DNA of 50,231 nt from Nitrospirota bacterium (GCA_014874185.1 JACWAF010000021.1:1-50231); one strand, 5' to 3'; shown: positions 1 through 9,088, numbered from the stretch's first letter. Numbers and translations are program-made. The notes: a model not told the origin generated them from the letters alone.

Positions 1-236
1 CGGACGGACAGGTCCCTCAGCACTGCGCTCCAGGACTCCTTGCTCTCGCGATATCCGCTTTCGCAGGCCAGAATGACTTTCTTGCCATTGGTGAGCGCGC
101 CGATTATTACCAGAAGCGCAGCCTTGTCCTTCTCAAGCCCGGCCTTCACGTAAATCCCGTCCGCCCATTGATACCAGCCATTTTTGGCACCTCTAAACCG
201 CCGCCAACGCGTATAGAAGGTTTCCATGTTTTTCAT
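1..236 (-). pseudogene. IS256/Mutator-family transposase fragment
   Basis: Reading leftward from an ATG at 236, about 78 codons stay open to the window edge. They encode WADGIYVKAGLEKDKAALL, then IGALTNGKKV, then a GYRESKESW motif. These match the central catalytic region of IS256-type (Mutator) DDE transposases, where the conserved pattern is DGIY followed by GYRES.SW. A stop codon lies in frame just upstream of the ATG, so the usual N-terminal 150 or so residues are absent and the copy starts mid-domain. The rest continues outside the window. It is probably a truncated, inactive insertion-sequence remnant lying next to the 3' end of the tRNA-Sec. Confidence 0.75.
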
Positions 237-260
237 TTGAACCGTATTACATCAAAAATT

Positions 261-282
261 TTTGGGGACAGTTTGGGGACAG
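261..282. repeat. Perfect tandem 11-bp repeat
   Basis: TTTGGGGACAG occurs twice back to back between the IS256 fragment and the tRNA-Sec gene. It may be part of an insertion-sequence end or an insertion scar. Only the repeat itself is certain. Confidence 0.6.
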
Positions 283-406
283 TCTTTTTTGAATTCTTTC
301 GGCCAGATAAGCCATTGATAATAAATAAAAAAATAAGTGTTAACCCTCGCAAACCCTTGAAAATACTACATCTTGACTGTAAGTATTTGATTTTTAAACA
401 CAAATT

Positions 407-504
407 TGGCGGGAGCGTGTGGGAATCGAACCCACCCTGCCAGCTTTTGGCCAGCAACACCGGATTTGAAGTCCGGGAGGGACACCAGAACCCTATACAC
501 TCCC
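407..504 (-). tRNA. selC: tRNA-Sec (anticodon TCA)
   Basis: On the minus strand the molecule begins GGGAGTGT and ends ACGCTCCC-G-CCA, giving an 8-bp acceptor stem with an encoded CCA (407-409). The anticodon arm reads CCGGACTTCAAATCCGG, placing TCA in the loop. The T arm is GTGGG-TTCGATT-CCCAC. A long variable arm (GCTGGC-CAAAA-GCTGGC, paired with G-U wobbles) makes the gene about 95 nt without CCA. The long acceptor stem, large variable arm and UCA anticodon are diagnostic of bacterial tRNA-Sec. The organism therefore probably decodes UGA as selenocysteine, but no selA, selB, selD or selenoprotein was recognised in the window. Confidence 0.93.
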
Positions 505-653
505 ATCGACTTTACCCATTGATTTTACGGATTTTTCAGGACTTCCACAAGAAGCCCCTCTCTCCTTCCTCCTCAACTGTCACCAAAATGTCACCGGCCG
601 CCCGCTGATACACCCGCACTTTTGGAAAGTTGAAACTTGTGAGGGTTACCTCT

Positions 654-805
654 AAGATCGCCTTCCGCAAGAAGCTCTATCGTTCCCTTGAGGAGATCCA
701 GGCTGACCTCGACGAGTCATGATTTGGTACAACACCGAGCGGACGAACCAGGGCCGCTACTGCCAGGGCAGGACCCCCATTGACAAGAACCCATCTATAA
801 ATTGA
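654..805 (+). pseudogene. IS481-type transposase C-terminal fragment, frameshifted
   Basis: From 654 one frame reads KIAFRKKLYRSLEEIQADLD. From 719 another frame continues MIWYNTERTNQGRYCQGRTP and stops at 803-805. Joined, they reproduce the end of the rve integrase domain of IS481-family transposases (SLEELQADLD...YNNERPH.G....GRTP). The frame change near 716-719 and the missing N-terminus show a dead remnant. It adds to the insertion-sequence debris around the tRNA-Sec gene. Confidence 0.75.
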
Positions 806-1163
806 ATTGACAATCTTTACATTTTCTACTACATTGAAGGGTAAGTAGAACACGCAAGCTTTTCTATCTCAGCTATTTATTAACCCGGCAATTGAATAGT
901 GTAAGTTAGGCCGCATATCTGATCCTCGGGTGCTTGAAGTATTTTTAATCCGTTCAGGCAAAAAATTTCTGCAGCTTACGCGTGTGCTCTACAAAGTTTT
1001 ACTGCTTGCCTGCGCATCTGATATTGCGCATCCCCGCATATTATCCACTATTGTTTAGGTTAATAAATTGTAATAATCCCCCATCCAAGGATCAGAGCTT
1101 GGCGGAGAGGATATTCGTATCAGAAACTATAGAACTTTTTCATTAAAAAGGGGGAATAGGAGA
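806..1163 (+). other. AT-rich intergenic region with possible promoter
   Basis: No credible gene is seen here. TTGACA (807-812) followed after 17 bp by TACATT (830-835) is a plausible sigma-70 promoter, although it lies about 330 bp upstream of the next gene. A purine-rich stretch (ggggaataggag) directly before 1164 can serve as ribosome binding site for the TTG start of the secreted hydrolase. Confidence 0.35.
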
Positions 1164-3935
1164 TTGAAAATCCATTATTATCGTCTAAGTCTCCCGATTT
1201 TGCTCTTTCTTATTTTTTTCTTCATAAATCTTTCATATGGGTTTGACTGCTCCAGTCCGGTTCGTATCATGCCCCTTGGGGATTCGATAACCGAGGGGAC
1301 GTATGGAAATCAGGATACCAGAACGGAATCATATATTACCGGTTATCGCCAACCCTTGTTTCTTGCTCTTCAGAGCAGTAATTATAATGTTGATTTTGTG
1401 GGGAGTCTTATTTCAGGAGAGCTTGCTACGCCTCTATTCGATGCGGACCACGAAGGACATCCCGGCTATTTCGATGAGCAGATAGCAAGCGGGATATACG
1501 ATTGGCTTACAGCCAATCCGGCGGACATTGTGCTGCTGCATATTGGCACTAATGACCTGTATGTTTATTCCGGAGACACATCCACCACCGATGTGGAAAA
1601 CATATTAAACGAGATCTTCCGATTCAATAAGAACATAACCGTTGTGCTGGCTTTAATAATTAACCAGTCTCCGCCTTCCTCCGCTGTCACCCAGTTCAAC
1701 ATAAATCTCGCGGCCATGGCGGGAAAAAGGATCGCTGCCGGCGATAAAATCGTTTTAGTGGATATGGAACATGCCCTCGATTACACCACGGACATGACCG
1801 AAAACCTTCATCCAAACGACTCGGGTTATGATAAGATGGCGAGGGTCTGGTTTAATGCGTTGACCCCTCTTCTGCCAGTATGCCCTTCTTCATCCCAGTC
1901 TCCTCAAATTCAGGGGAATGGCACACTGAGAGTAAATCCGGCAAATCCCCGCTACTTCACGGATAATACCGGAAAAGCCATCTATCTTACGGGTTCACAC
2001 ACCTGGAACAACCTGCAGGACCAGTGGACAACGGACCCTCCTCCGGCATTCGATTTCACCGGCTATCTGGATTTTCTGCAGAAATACAATCACAACTTCA
2101 TAAGAGGATGGCATTGGGAGCTTACCAAGGACACGTATGACGGGGTGACATATGATTATACCCAGCCATTCCCATGGCCGCGCACCGGCCCCGGGCTGGC
2201 GCTGGATGGTAAACCAAAATTCGATCTTAGCCAGTTCAATCAGGACTATTTCGACAGGATCCGTGCCAGGGCCATTGCGGCGGGGCAGAGGGGTATCTAT
2301 TTATCTATAATGTTTTTTGATGGCTTTGGGATTCAATACAGCTCAGCCCCATGGCGCTGGAATGGGCATCCATTTAATAAATATAACAACATAAACGGAA
2401 TCAACGGAGATCCCAATAATAACGGGATAGGTACCGAGACTCAGACACTTCAGATTCCTGCAATAACAGCGCTGCAAGATGCGTATGTGAAAAAGGTGAT
2501 CGACACGGTTAACGACCTCGACAATGTTCTTTATGAGATATCAAATGAGAGCGGCACCTTCTCAACGGATTGGCAATACCACATGATCAACCTTATAAAA
2601 AATTACGAAAGCCAATTGCCGAAGCAGCATCCTGTTGGAATGACCTCGGAGTATTCTGGCGGCCTTGATTCAACCCTCCTTAGCAGCCCTGCTGATTGGA
2701 TTTCACCTGGCCAGTATGTTTCAACTTACCAGAAGAATCCGCCAGCTGCGGATGGGAACAAAGTAATCCTCCTCGATACAGATCATCTGGGCGGGCACTA
2801 TGGTGATGGGAATTGGGTTTGGAAGAGTTTTACCCGCGGATACAATCCCATATACATGGACTCTTACGGATATCCAGGGGGTTCGTTGCCTGACGAATCG
2901 GCTCGATTGAATATGGGATATACGCTTCAATATGCAAACAAAATGAATCTTGAGCTGATGGCGCCAAGAGGTGACCTCTGTTCTACATCTTATTGTCTTG
3001 CAAATCCAGGCACAGAATATCTGGTTTACCAGCCTTCCTCTTTAACCCCCTTTTCAGTTAACCTTCCATCCGGTCTTTATAATTACGAATGGTTCGATCC
3101 ATCTTCTGGGATGGTAAACTCGACTGGATCAGTCACATCCTCTGGCGGGAATATTATTTTTTCAGCCCCCTTTACAGGATATGCCGTGCTTTATCTATCT
3201 GTAAAAAATCAGGTCCCCACGGTAGCAACGCCAACAATCACCCCAAATGGAGGGCAGTTCAGCAGCCCTGTAACGGTTACTTTACAGACATCCACAACAG
3301 GGGCCGCGATCACCTATACGCTGGACGGGACTGATCCGACCCAAGGTTCAACCACATACACCGGGCCATTTACTCTTAGCTCAAGCGCCACCGTGAAGGC
3401 CAAAGCGTTCCTGACCGGATATGCAGGCAGCGGGACGGCCACTGCCAGCTTCTCGATTATACAAAGCACTGCCTATCCGATCCCGGGCCGCATCGAGGCG
3501 GAGGATTATAAACCGGGCGGCGAAGGGGTGGGATACCACGATACCACTCCGGGCAATTCAGGAGGGGCATACAGAAATGATAACGTGGATATCGAGCCCA
3601 CGACCGATGTGGGAGGTGGCTATGATGTGGGCTGGATTGCCACCGGGGAGTGGCTGGCCTTCGATGTGAATATAGCACAGGCCGGTCTCTATGACATTAC
3701 GGCCCGTGTGGCCTCGGCGGTAAGCGGCACAAAAAGCCTTCACATCACCATAGACGGGCAGAATGTGACCGGTTCAATGAGCTTCACCACATCCTCCGGT
3801 TGGCAGTCCTGGACCAATGTGACCAAACAGGGGGTGAACCTTCCGGCCGGAATTCATGAATTACGTATTTATATGGATGCGAACAGCTTTAATGTGAATT
3901 ATATCAATATAGTACCGAGTTCTCGGTCATCTTAG
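1164..3935 (+). CDS. Secreted multidomain esterase/glycoside hydrolase with CBM6
   Basis: This is a 923-residue exported protein. A hydrophobic signal peptide covers residues 1-27. An SGNH/GDSL hydrolase domain (about 33-240) shows GDSITEG, GTND and a C-terminal HPND catalytic block. From about 251 a TIM-barrel glycoside-hydrolase-like region (DUF4038/apiosidase type) contains YEISNESG near 457 and LLDTDHLGG, and ends with a beta domain. Residues 684-765 resemble the chitobiase/HexA C-terminal domain, and 771-920 are a CBM6-type carbohydrate-binding module (RIEAEDY, then GEWLAFDV). The start is TTG at 1164, chosen for the signal peptide and ribosome site. It likely deacylates and cleaves plant or microbial polysaccharide outside the cell; the substrate is unknown. 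It stands alone beside IS debris and looks acquired. Confidence 0.8.
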   Translation: MKIHYYRLSLPILLFLIFFFINLSYGFDCSSPVRIMPLGDSITEGTYGNQDTRTESYITGYRQPLFLALQSSNYNVDFVGSLISGELATPLFDADHEGHPGYFDEQIASGIYDWLTANPADIVLLHIGTNDLYVYSGDTSTTDVENILNEIFRFNKNITVVLALIINQSPPSSAVTQFNINLAAMAGKRIAAGDKIVLVDMEHALDYTTDMTENLHPNDSGYDKMARVWFNALTPLLPVCPSSSQSPQIQGNGTLRVNPANPRYFTDNTGKAIYLTGSHTWNNLQDQWTTDPPPAFDFTGYLDFLQKYNHNFIRGWHWELTKDTYDGVTYDYTQPFPWPRTGPGLALDGKPKFDLSQFNQDYFDRIRARAIAAGQRGIYLSIMFFDGFGIQYSSAPWRWNGHPFNKYNNINGINGDPNNNGIGTETQTLQIPAITALQDAYVKKVIDTVNDLDNVLYEISNESGTFSTDWQYHMINLIKNYESQLPKQHPVGMTSEYSGGLDSTLLSSPADWISPGQYVSTYQKNPPAADGNKVILLDTDHLGGHYGDGNWVWKSFTRGYNPIYMDSYGYPGGSLPDESARLNMGYTLQYANKMNLELMAPRGDLCSTSYCLANPGTEYLVYQPSSLTPFSVNLPSGLYNYEWFDPSSGMVNSTGSVTSSGGNIIFSAPFTGYAVLYLSVKNQVPTVATPTITPNGGQFSSPVTVTLQTSTTGAAITYTLDGTDPTQGSTTYTGPFTLSSSATVKAKAFLTGYAGSGTATASFSIIQSTAYPIPGRIEAEDYKPGGEGVGYHDTTPGNSGGAYRNDNVDIEPTTDVGGGYDVGWIATGEWLAFDVNIAQAGLYDITARVASAVSGTKSLHITIDGQNVTGSMSFTTSSGWQSWTNVTKQGVNLPAGIHELRIYMDANSFNVNYINIVPSSRSS

Positions 3936-4309
3936 CTGATCCCGGTTGGCCAAGTCTATTTTGAGCTTTGAAAGTTCGAGGGAGAGATCGACCCACTTTT
4001 CGATAAGAGATTTGAACTTCTTATGGTTTTTGATCTGCAGTCTTAGAGCGGTAACGTTGTTCAGCGTGTTCAGCTAAGAAAAGGCGATGAAAAGGACTAA
4101 GCCCATTGTAAATAAAAGGGAAATTGGAATTACTGAAAATGGCATGTAATATTCGAGGCTCTTTTTATGTGTTCGTCAGGATATCGATGTGAACTGCGAC
4201 AACTTAGCAATCCTGCCTGGCCCGATGAGTTTTAGAAACTGTTTCGCCATCCGGTCTGTAGCAAGGGGTTTGCTTGTTTGGGTCTCGCGATTTATGCTAG
4301 TTTAAAATC
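3936..4309. other. Intergenic region before the ttr-like island
   Basis: No intact gene is seen. On the minus strand, about 48 codons are open between stops at roughly 3931 and 4080, with no ATG. They encode a lysine/leucine-rich helical peptide (LNTLNNVTALRLQI, then KKFKSLIEKWVDLSLELSKL), probably a remnant of a small unknown protein. The left copy of a 70-bp direct repeat (4105-4175) lies here. Confidence 0.4.
4105..4175 (+). repeat. Left copy of diverged 70-bp direct repeat flanking the island
   Basis: The copy starts ATTGTAAATAAA and ends CTTTTTATGTGTTCG. A second copy at 18703-18773 has the same orientation, the same ends and roughly 70 percent identity by eye. The pair brackets the whole ttr-like island. 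Confidence 0.6.
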
Positions 4310-4526
4310 ATGACGGGGAAAATAGCGTCCCTCAATATTAGCGAGCGGAAGGGCGTCAGGAAAAGACCGGTAGAGCCAGATCGGAAAGGAATGTCATGCG
4401 CGATGCGCCATCTACCATCAGGCCGGAGACTGCATAATGCCAAAGGAGGGGATATTCGTCAGGGTGTTGAGTGGCGGCGTCATTAAAAGAGGAGATCGAA
4501 TATTGGCGGGACCATTGGATGCGTAA
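4310..4526 (+). pseudogene. Decayed MOSC-domain protein (internal deletion, frame change)
   Basis: From ATG 4310 the sequence reads MTGKIASLNISERKGVRKRP, the usual N-terminus of small MOSC-domain proteins linked to molybdenum-cofactor genes. From 4389, in a different frame, it reads ECHARCAIYHQAGDCIMPKE, then GIFVRVLSGGVIKRGDRI, ending at the stop 4524-4526; this is the usual MOSC C-terminus. The central 70 or so residues are missing, so this is a genuine deletion and not a sequencing slip. The 3' end overlaps the start of the PhnD-like gene. An intact homologue would bind or transfer sulfurated molybdenum cofactor; this copy should be inactive. Confidence 0.8.
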
Positions 4527-6282
4527 TCAGTTGAAAAGGCACTTGAGGTGTGATTATCTAATCGGGAAATACAAACGAATCGCTCTCTTAATTATCCTCC
4601 TCGTTTCTTCTTTTCTTTCCGGCAAAAATTCATCCATAGCTGAGGGAGCAGTCTCGGGAAAAGCAGTTCAGAAGCTTCCTCTTAAGATCGGCATCGCATC
4701 TATGATAACCCCGATTGGCACGGTCAGATATTATCAGGATATTGTGGATTACATAGGCAAAAAGCTCGGGATGCCTGTCCAGATGGTTTATCGCGCGAAT
4801 TATGCCGATATGGACCGTCTCCTTGAAAAAGGCAAGGTGGATGTAGCCTTTATTTGTTCCGGTCCGTATGTCAATGACCACAAGAAATTCGGTGTTGAAC
4901 TTCTTGCGGCGCCGAGCGTTAATGGCAAGCCGGCGTATAACTCTTATATAATTGTCAACAAAAACAGCCCTATAAAATCCTTCGCGGACCTGAAGGGGAA
5001 GACCTTTGCATTCACCGATCCGCTGTCAAATTCGGGCAGGCTTTATATCGACTACAAACTCTCAAGGATGCATTACACCCCCGAGTCATTTTTTAAAAGG
5101 TATATCTATAGTTACAGTCACAATAAGTCAATTGAGATGGTGGCAAAAAAGCAGATTGATGGAGCCTCTGTCGACAGTCTTGTTTATGACTATATGCTCA
5201 AAAAGCATTCTCCATATGCGAGTCTTACGAGGGTTATTGAGAAATCCCCATCCTTTGGGGCACCCCCGGTAGTCATTAACAGGACTGTGGGCCGTGGCCT
5301 TAGGAAAAGGATAAAAAATATCCTTCTGAATATGAATAAAGATCCCAAAGGCAAGACCATTTTAGCTGCCATGATGATCGACAGGTGTTGTGTGGTGCAT
5401 GACAGGGATTACGACTCCATTCGCATGGAGGAGCGATGGGTTAATACCGGGGCAGGGGTTTCAAGAAGGAAGGGAATAATATATTTCGGTGTCTTACCAA
5501 GAGACAATCCGAGGATCGAATATGAGAAATATCAACCCCTCCTTGATTACCTTTCGGATGTAACGCACTACAGGTTTGAACTCGTCCTGAGAAGATCATA
5601 TGAAGACACGGTTACCGATATAGGGAATGGGACGATTGATATTGCCTTCCTTGGTTCCCTCACATATCTCGAGGCCCATAAAAAGTATGGCGCCGTCTGT
5701 ATCCTGCGGCCTAACGTAGCCTATAGTGGCGGAGCATATTACAGAAGCGTGATAATAGCCAGAAAAGACGGCCCAGTCCACAGTATCTCCGGCCTGAAAG
5801 GGAGATCATTTGCCTTTGGCCCCATGCAGTCCACTTCGGGCAATATGATTCCTCGTTATCTGCTTGCGAATTCGGGAATACATCTTGACGATCTAAGAGC
5901 CTATACCAATTTTAATTATGACGAATCCATCGTAAAAGCGGTGCTTAGCGGACAATACGATGCCGGGGCCGTCAAGGATTCAACTGCCCTGAAATTCTAT
6001 CGCCTCGGTCTTAAAATAATCGGAGAATCCGGTCCGATACCTACAGGTCCCCTGGTTATCGGACCGAAAGTCCCGCCTGCTGTTACGGAGGCTGTAAAAA
6101 AGGCCCTATGCAGTTTGAAGCCGAATACCGGGAAACACGGGAAAGTCCTGAAGAAACCGGATACGGTCTTCCGGTATGGCTTTGTAAAGACCAGGGATAG
6201 CGATTATGCAGGCATACGCAGGCAAATAAACGCCATACCTAAAACCTGCGGAATGGGATGCCATCCGAATGTAAGACTATGA
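4519..6282 (+). CDS. Tandem PhnD-like periplasmic binding protein (sensor component)
   Basis: The product has about 587 residues from ATG 4519; an in-frame GTG at 4471 would add 16. A hydrophobic export segment (IALLIILLVSSFLSG) follows a basic N-terminus. Two PhnD-type substrate-binding domains follow one another. The first contains LPLKIGIASM, VDVAFICSGPYV and FADLKGKTFAF; the second contains IIYFGVLPRD, IDIAFLGSLTYLEA and ISGLKGRSFAF. Related domains form the sensor region of TtrS-type tetrathionate sensors. Here the binding part is a separate protein whose stop codon overlaps the kinase start (ATGA). The C-terminus carries CGMGCH, a CX3CH pattern that could bind haem c. It probably presents the respiratory substrate signal to the kinase; the ligand is inferred from genomic context. 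Confidence 0.75.
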   Translation: MRNQLKRHLRCDYLIGKYKRIALLIILLVSSFLSGKNSSIAEGAVSGKAVQKLPLKIGIASMITPIGTVRYYQDIVDYIGKKLGMPVQMVYRANYADMDRLLEKGKVDVAFICSGPYVNDHKKFGVELLAAPSVNGKPAYNSYIIVNKNSPIKSFADLKGKTFAFTDPLSNSGRLYIDYKLSRMHYTPESFFKRYIYSYSHNKSIEMVAKKQIDGASVDSLVYDYMLKKHSPYASLTRVIEKSPSFGAPPVVINRTVGRGLRKRIKNILLNMNKDPKGKTILAAMMIDRCCVVHDRDYDSIRMEERWVNTGAGVSRRKGIIYFGVLPRDNPRIEYEKYQPLLDYLSDVTHYRFELVLRRSYEDTVTDIGNGTIDIAFLGSLTYLEAHKKYGAVCILRPNVAYSGGAYYRSVIIARKDGPVHSISGLKGRSFAFGPMQSTSGNMIPRYLLANSGIHLDDLRAYTNFNYDESIVKAVLSGQYDAGAVKDSTALKFYRLGLKIIGESGPIPTGPLVIGPKVPPAVTEAVKKALCSLKPNTGKHGKVLKKPDTVFRYGFVKTRDSDYAGIRRQINAIPKTCGMGCHPNVRL

Positions 6283-7751
6283 GCAAAATATCAGCATCCT
6301 TTTCCCGCATGGGTATGCAGTATAAGTTCTTCATTATTACGGCCTGCGCGATCATCGCGCTCATGAGTATCGTGGGGTATCTCTCCGTCGAAAGGGAAAA
6401 GGACATACTTTACACAGAGGCCGAAAATCAGGGACGTCTGCTTGGGGAAACGCTTGCCATCCCGATCATCAACGACCTCATCTATGAAAGGCTCGGACTT
6501 GTGGAGGAAGGAGGCCTTCTCGATGACTATATATTGCAGATGTTCAAGAGAAAGGACCTGTCGCTTCTTTATATAGCGGTCCTGGACGAGGACGGCAAGG
6601 TAATATCCCATAACGATATCAGTCAATACGGGAAGGTGTACACCGACCCGTTGACGCATAAGGCCCTTGCTGCAGACAGCACAATTATTCAGCATTTCGC
6701 GGCCCATGGCCACGACGCCCTTGATTTCGGAGTGCCGCTTTCCATCGGCAGGAAAAGATGGGGCACCCTAAAGTTCGGAATATCCCTTGAAAAGGAGGAA
6801 CATGAAATACTTGCCACCCTGAAAAAGATTGTTATCCTGACCGCGGTCTTTCTCCTGATAGGTTTTGCAATTATCGTGCTTTTGAGCCGCAGGTTTATAA
6901 GCCCCATCATTCATCTCGCCAATACCATGGAAAAAATGCGGGGCGATTATCTCGATCTGAAGGTCGATGTAAGGGGGCACGATGAACTTGCCATTCTGGG
7001 AGAGAGATTCAACGGTATGATCGCGAGGATCAAACAGGCGAATGAAGAACTGAGGGAGACCCACGAAAAGATGGGCCGGTCGGAAAAGCTTGCCTCGATA
7101 GGCATTCTAGCCTCCGGCGTGGCCCACGAGATAAACAATCCCCTTGGCGGTGTGTTCAATTTTCTCCAAATGCTTAAGCAAAACTGTGGCAATCCCGAAC
7201 TCCGGGAGAAGTACCTTGACCTTATAAAGGAAGGCTTGGACCGCATAGAAAATACGGTGAGCAAGCTTTTGTGGATGTCGCGAAAAGGGGAGCGCGCGCC
7301 AGTCGATGTAAACATCAGGAACGCCGTTGACAGCGGCTATTCATTTCTCGAATACAAGATGAAGAAAGGCGGAATCGCCTTCAGGAACGAGGTGCCTGTT
7401 GACTTGCGCTTCGCGGTCGACGTGCATGATTTCCAGCAACTGCTCATTAATCTATTCATCAATTCGGTTGACGCCATGAAGGGCGGAGGGATCCTGGAGG
7501 TAAAGGGCTGGCGGGAGGATTCCCGGGTGAATATCGAGGTCATCGACAACGGCTGCGGCATAAAGGCCGAGCATATCGGCAAGATATTCGATCCCTTTTT
7601 TACAACAAAACCTGCGGGAGAGGGGACCGGACTGGGACTTTGGTTGACGTATGAAATAATCAGGAACTACAATGGCGATATAGCCGTTGAAAGCGAGCCG
7701 GGAAAAGGGAGCAGGTTTATCTTGAAATTCCCGGAAGAGGATGCCGCATGA
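6279..7751 (+). CDS. Membrane sensor histidine kinase (HAMP-HisKA-HATPase)
   Basis: The kinase has 490 residues. ATG 6279 overlaps the upstream stop (ATGA), which fixes the start. A transmembrane helix at about 15-35 and another at about 185-208 frame a periplasmic Cache-like sensor region. A HAMP linker follows, then HisKA with the phosphoacceptor in SGVAHEINNPLGG, and HATPase_c with N box (NLFINSVDAM), DNGCGI and TGLGL boxes. It is translationally coupled to the binding protein and to the response regulator (ATGA at 7748). It is therefore expected to receive the signal from the PhnD-like protein and phosphorylate the NtrC-type regulator. Confidence 0.9.
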   Translation: MSKISASFSRMGMQYKFFIITACAIIALMSIVGYLSVEREKDILYTEAENQGRLLGETLAIPIINDLIYERLGLVEEGGLLDDYILQMFKRKDLSLLYIAVLDEDGKVISHNDISQYGKVYTDPLTHKALAADSTIIQHFAAHGHDALDFGVPLSIGRKRWGTLKFGISLEKEEHEILATLKKIVILTAVFLLIGFAIIVLLSRRFISPIIHLANTMEKMRGDYLDLKVDVRGHDELAILGERFNGMIARIKQANEELRETHEKMGRSEKLASIGILASGVAHEINNPLGGVFNFLQMLKQNCGNPELREKYLDLIKEGLDRIENTVSKLLWMSRKGERAPVDVNIRNAVDSGYSFLEYKMKKGGIAFRNEVPVDLRFAVDVHDFQQLLINLFINSVDAMKGGGILEVKGWREDSRVNIEVIDNGCGIKAEHIGKIFDPFFTTKPAGEGTGLGLWLTYEIIRNYNGDIAVESEPGKGSRFILKFPEEDAA

Positions 7752-9085
7752 AAGAGACAGTCCTGATTATAGAAGATGACAAGCTCATGCGAATCAGCCT
7801 TGAAGACGCATTGAAAAGGGCTGGATATGACGTCATGGCCTTTGAAACAGGGACTGCAGCAATGAATGTCCTTAAACAGAACTGCTGTGATGTTGCCGTA
7901 ACCGATTTCAGGCTGCCCGATATGGACGGTTTCGACATCGTGAGGGAAATAACGGGCCTAAAAGATGTCCCCGTGATCGTAATGACGGCCTATGGAACGA
8001 TAAAGGACGCCGTTGAAGCGATGAGGCTGGGGGCGTTTGACTATATCACAAAGCCGTTCTCACTTGATGAGTTCTTCCTGCTCGTTGAGAGAGCGCTGGA
8101 GATAAAGAAACTGAAGGAAGAGAACATCAGGCTCAGGAAGGACCTCGGCCGGTGCTACCGTGCGCCGAATATCATCGGCGAAGGCCCTGGGATGAAAAAG
8201 ATATTTTCTCTTATCGAAAAGGTCTCGGCATCGGATTCAACGGTATTGATCCTCGGAGAAAGCGGCACGGGCAAGGAGCTTGTGGCTACTACCATACATT
8301 ACCAGAGCAAAAGAAAAGAAAAACCCCTTATCAAGGTCAACTGCGCCGCGCTGCCGGAAGGCCTCATTGAAAGCGAACTGTTCGGGCATGAAAAGGGTGC
8401 GTTTACCGGGGCTTTAAAAAGAAAACCCGGGAGGTTCGAACTTGCCAGCGGCGGGACCATCTTCCTTGACGAGATCGGCGATTTACCGCTTTCCACCCAG
8501 GCCAAAATATTGAGGGTGCTGCAGGAGAAGACATTTGAGAGGGTCGGCGGGACCTCAACTTTGGCGGTGGATGTGAGGATCATCGCGGCAACAAACAAAA
8601 ATCTTGAAGAAGGGGTAAAAGCCGGCCGTTTCAGGGAGGACCTGTATTACAGGCTTAACGTCATACCGATAAGCCTTCCGCCGCTCCGCGAGCGAAGGGA
8701 GGACATCCCGAATCTCATAGAATTCTTTGTGGGCAAGTACAGGAGCTTGCTTTCCAAGGATGTCAGATTCTCGCAAGAGTCCGTCGATATGCTGCTGGCC
8801 TATGATTACCTCGGCAATGTCCGTGAGCTTGAAAATATTATTGAACGGTGTGTCACCCTTGCAGAGGCCGGGGTCATCGTAAAGGATGAACTGCCGGCGT
8901 CGGTAGCGGGTGGACAGCAAGCCGTCAGGAGCATACTGCTTTCCGATGTTGCCGCTGCCGCCGAGAAGAGCCACATCCTGAGAGTGCTGAATATAACGCA
9001 AGGCAGCAAAATGAGGGCCGCTGAAATGCTAGGCATAAGCAGAAAGACCCTATGGGAAAAGATCAATGCTTATAAGATTGGATAA
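7748..9085 (+). CDS. Sigma-54-dependent NtrC-family response regulator
   Basis: A 445-residue protein with the standard three domains. The receiver has the phosphorylation aspartate in VTDFRLPDMDG. The AAA+ domain has Walker A GESGTGKE, the sigma-54 contact loop GAFTGA and FLDEIGDLP. The C-terminus is a Fis-type helix-turn-helix (AAEMLGISRKTLWEKI). It overlaps the kinase by 4 bp. The next operon has a sigma-54 promoter with two upstream dyads, so this regulator very likely activates the ttr-like genes. Salmonella TtrR, by contrast, is a LuxR/FixJ-type regulator, so the control logic here differs. Confidence 0.93.
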   Translation: MKETVLIIEDDKLMRISLEDALKRAGYDVMAFETGTAAMNVLKQNCCDVAVTDFRLPDMDGFDIVREITGLKDVPVIVMTAYGTIKDAVEAMRLGAFDYITKPFSLDEFFLLVERALEIKKLKEENIRLRKDLGRCYRAPNIIGEGPGMKKIFSLIEKVSASDSTVLILGESGTGKELVATTIHYQSKRKEKPLIKVNCAALPEGLIESELFGHEKGAFTGALKRKPGRFELASGGTIFLDEIGDLPLSTQAKILRVLQEKTFERVGGTSTLAVDVRIIAATNKNLEEGVKAGRFREDLYYRLNVIPISLPPLRERREDIPNLIEFFVGKYRSLLSKDVRFSQESVDMLLAYDYLGNVRELENIIERCVTLAEAGVIVKDELPASVAGGQQAVRSILLSDVAAAAEKSHILRVLNITQGSKMRAAEMLGISRKTLWEKINAYKIG

Positions 9086-9088
9086 GAG

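Noticed and set aside
505-600. Tail of a tyrosine integrase next to tRNA-Sec (minus-strand frame GDILVTVEEEGERGFLWKS)
   Set aside because: Only about 25 codons are open and no catalytic motif is present, so the assignment cannot be supported.
168-608. Open frame of 146 codons on the plus strand
   Set aside because: It runs antisense through the transposase fragment and the tRNA-Sec gene and has no family-like features.
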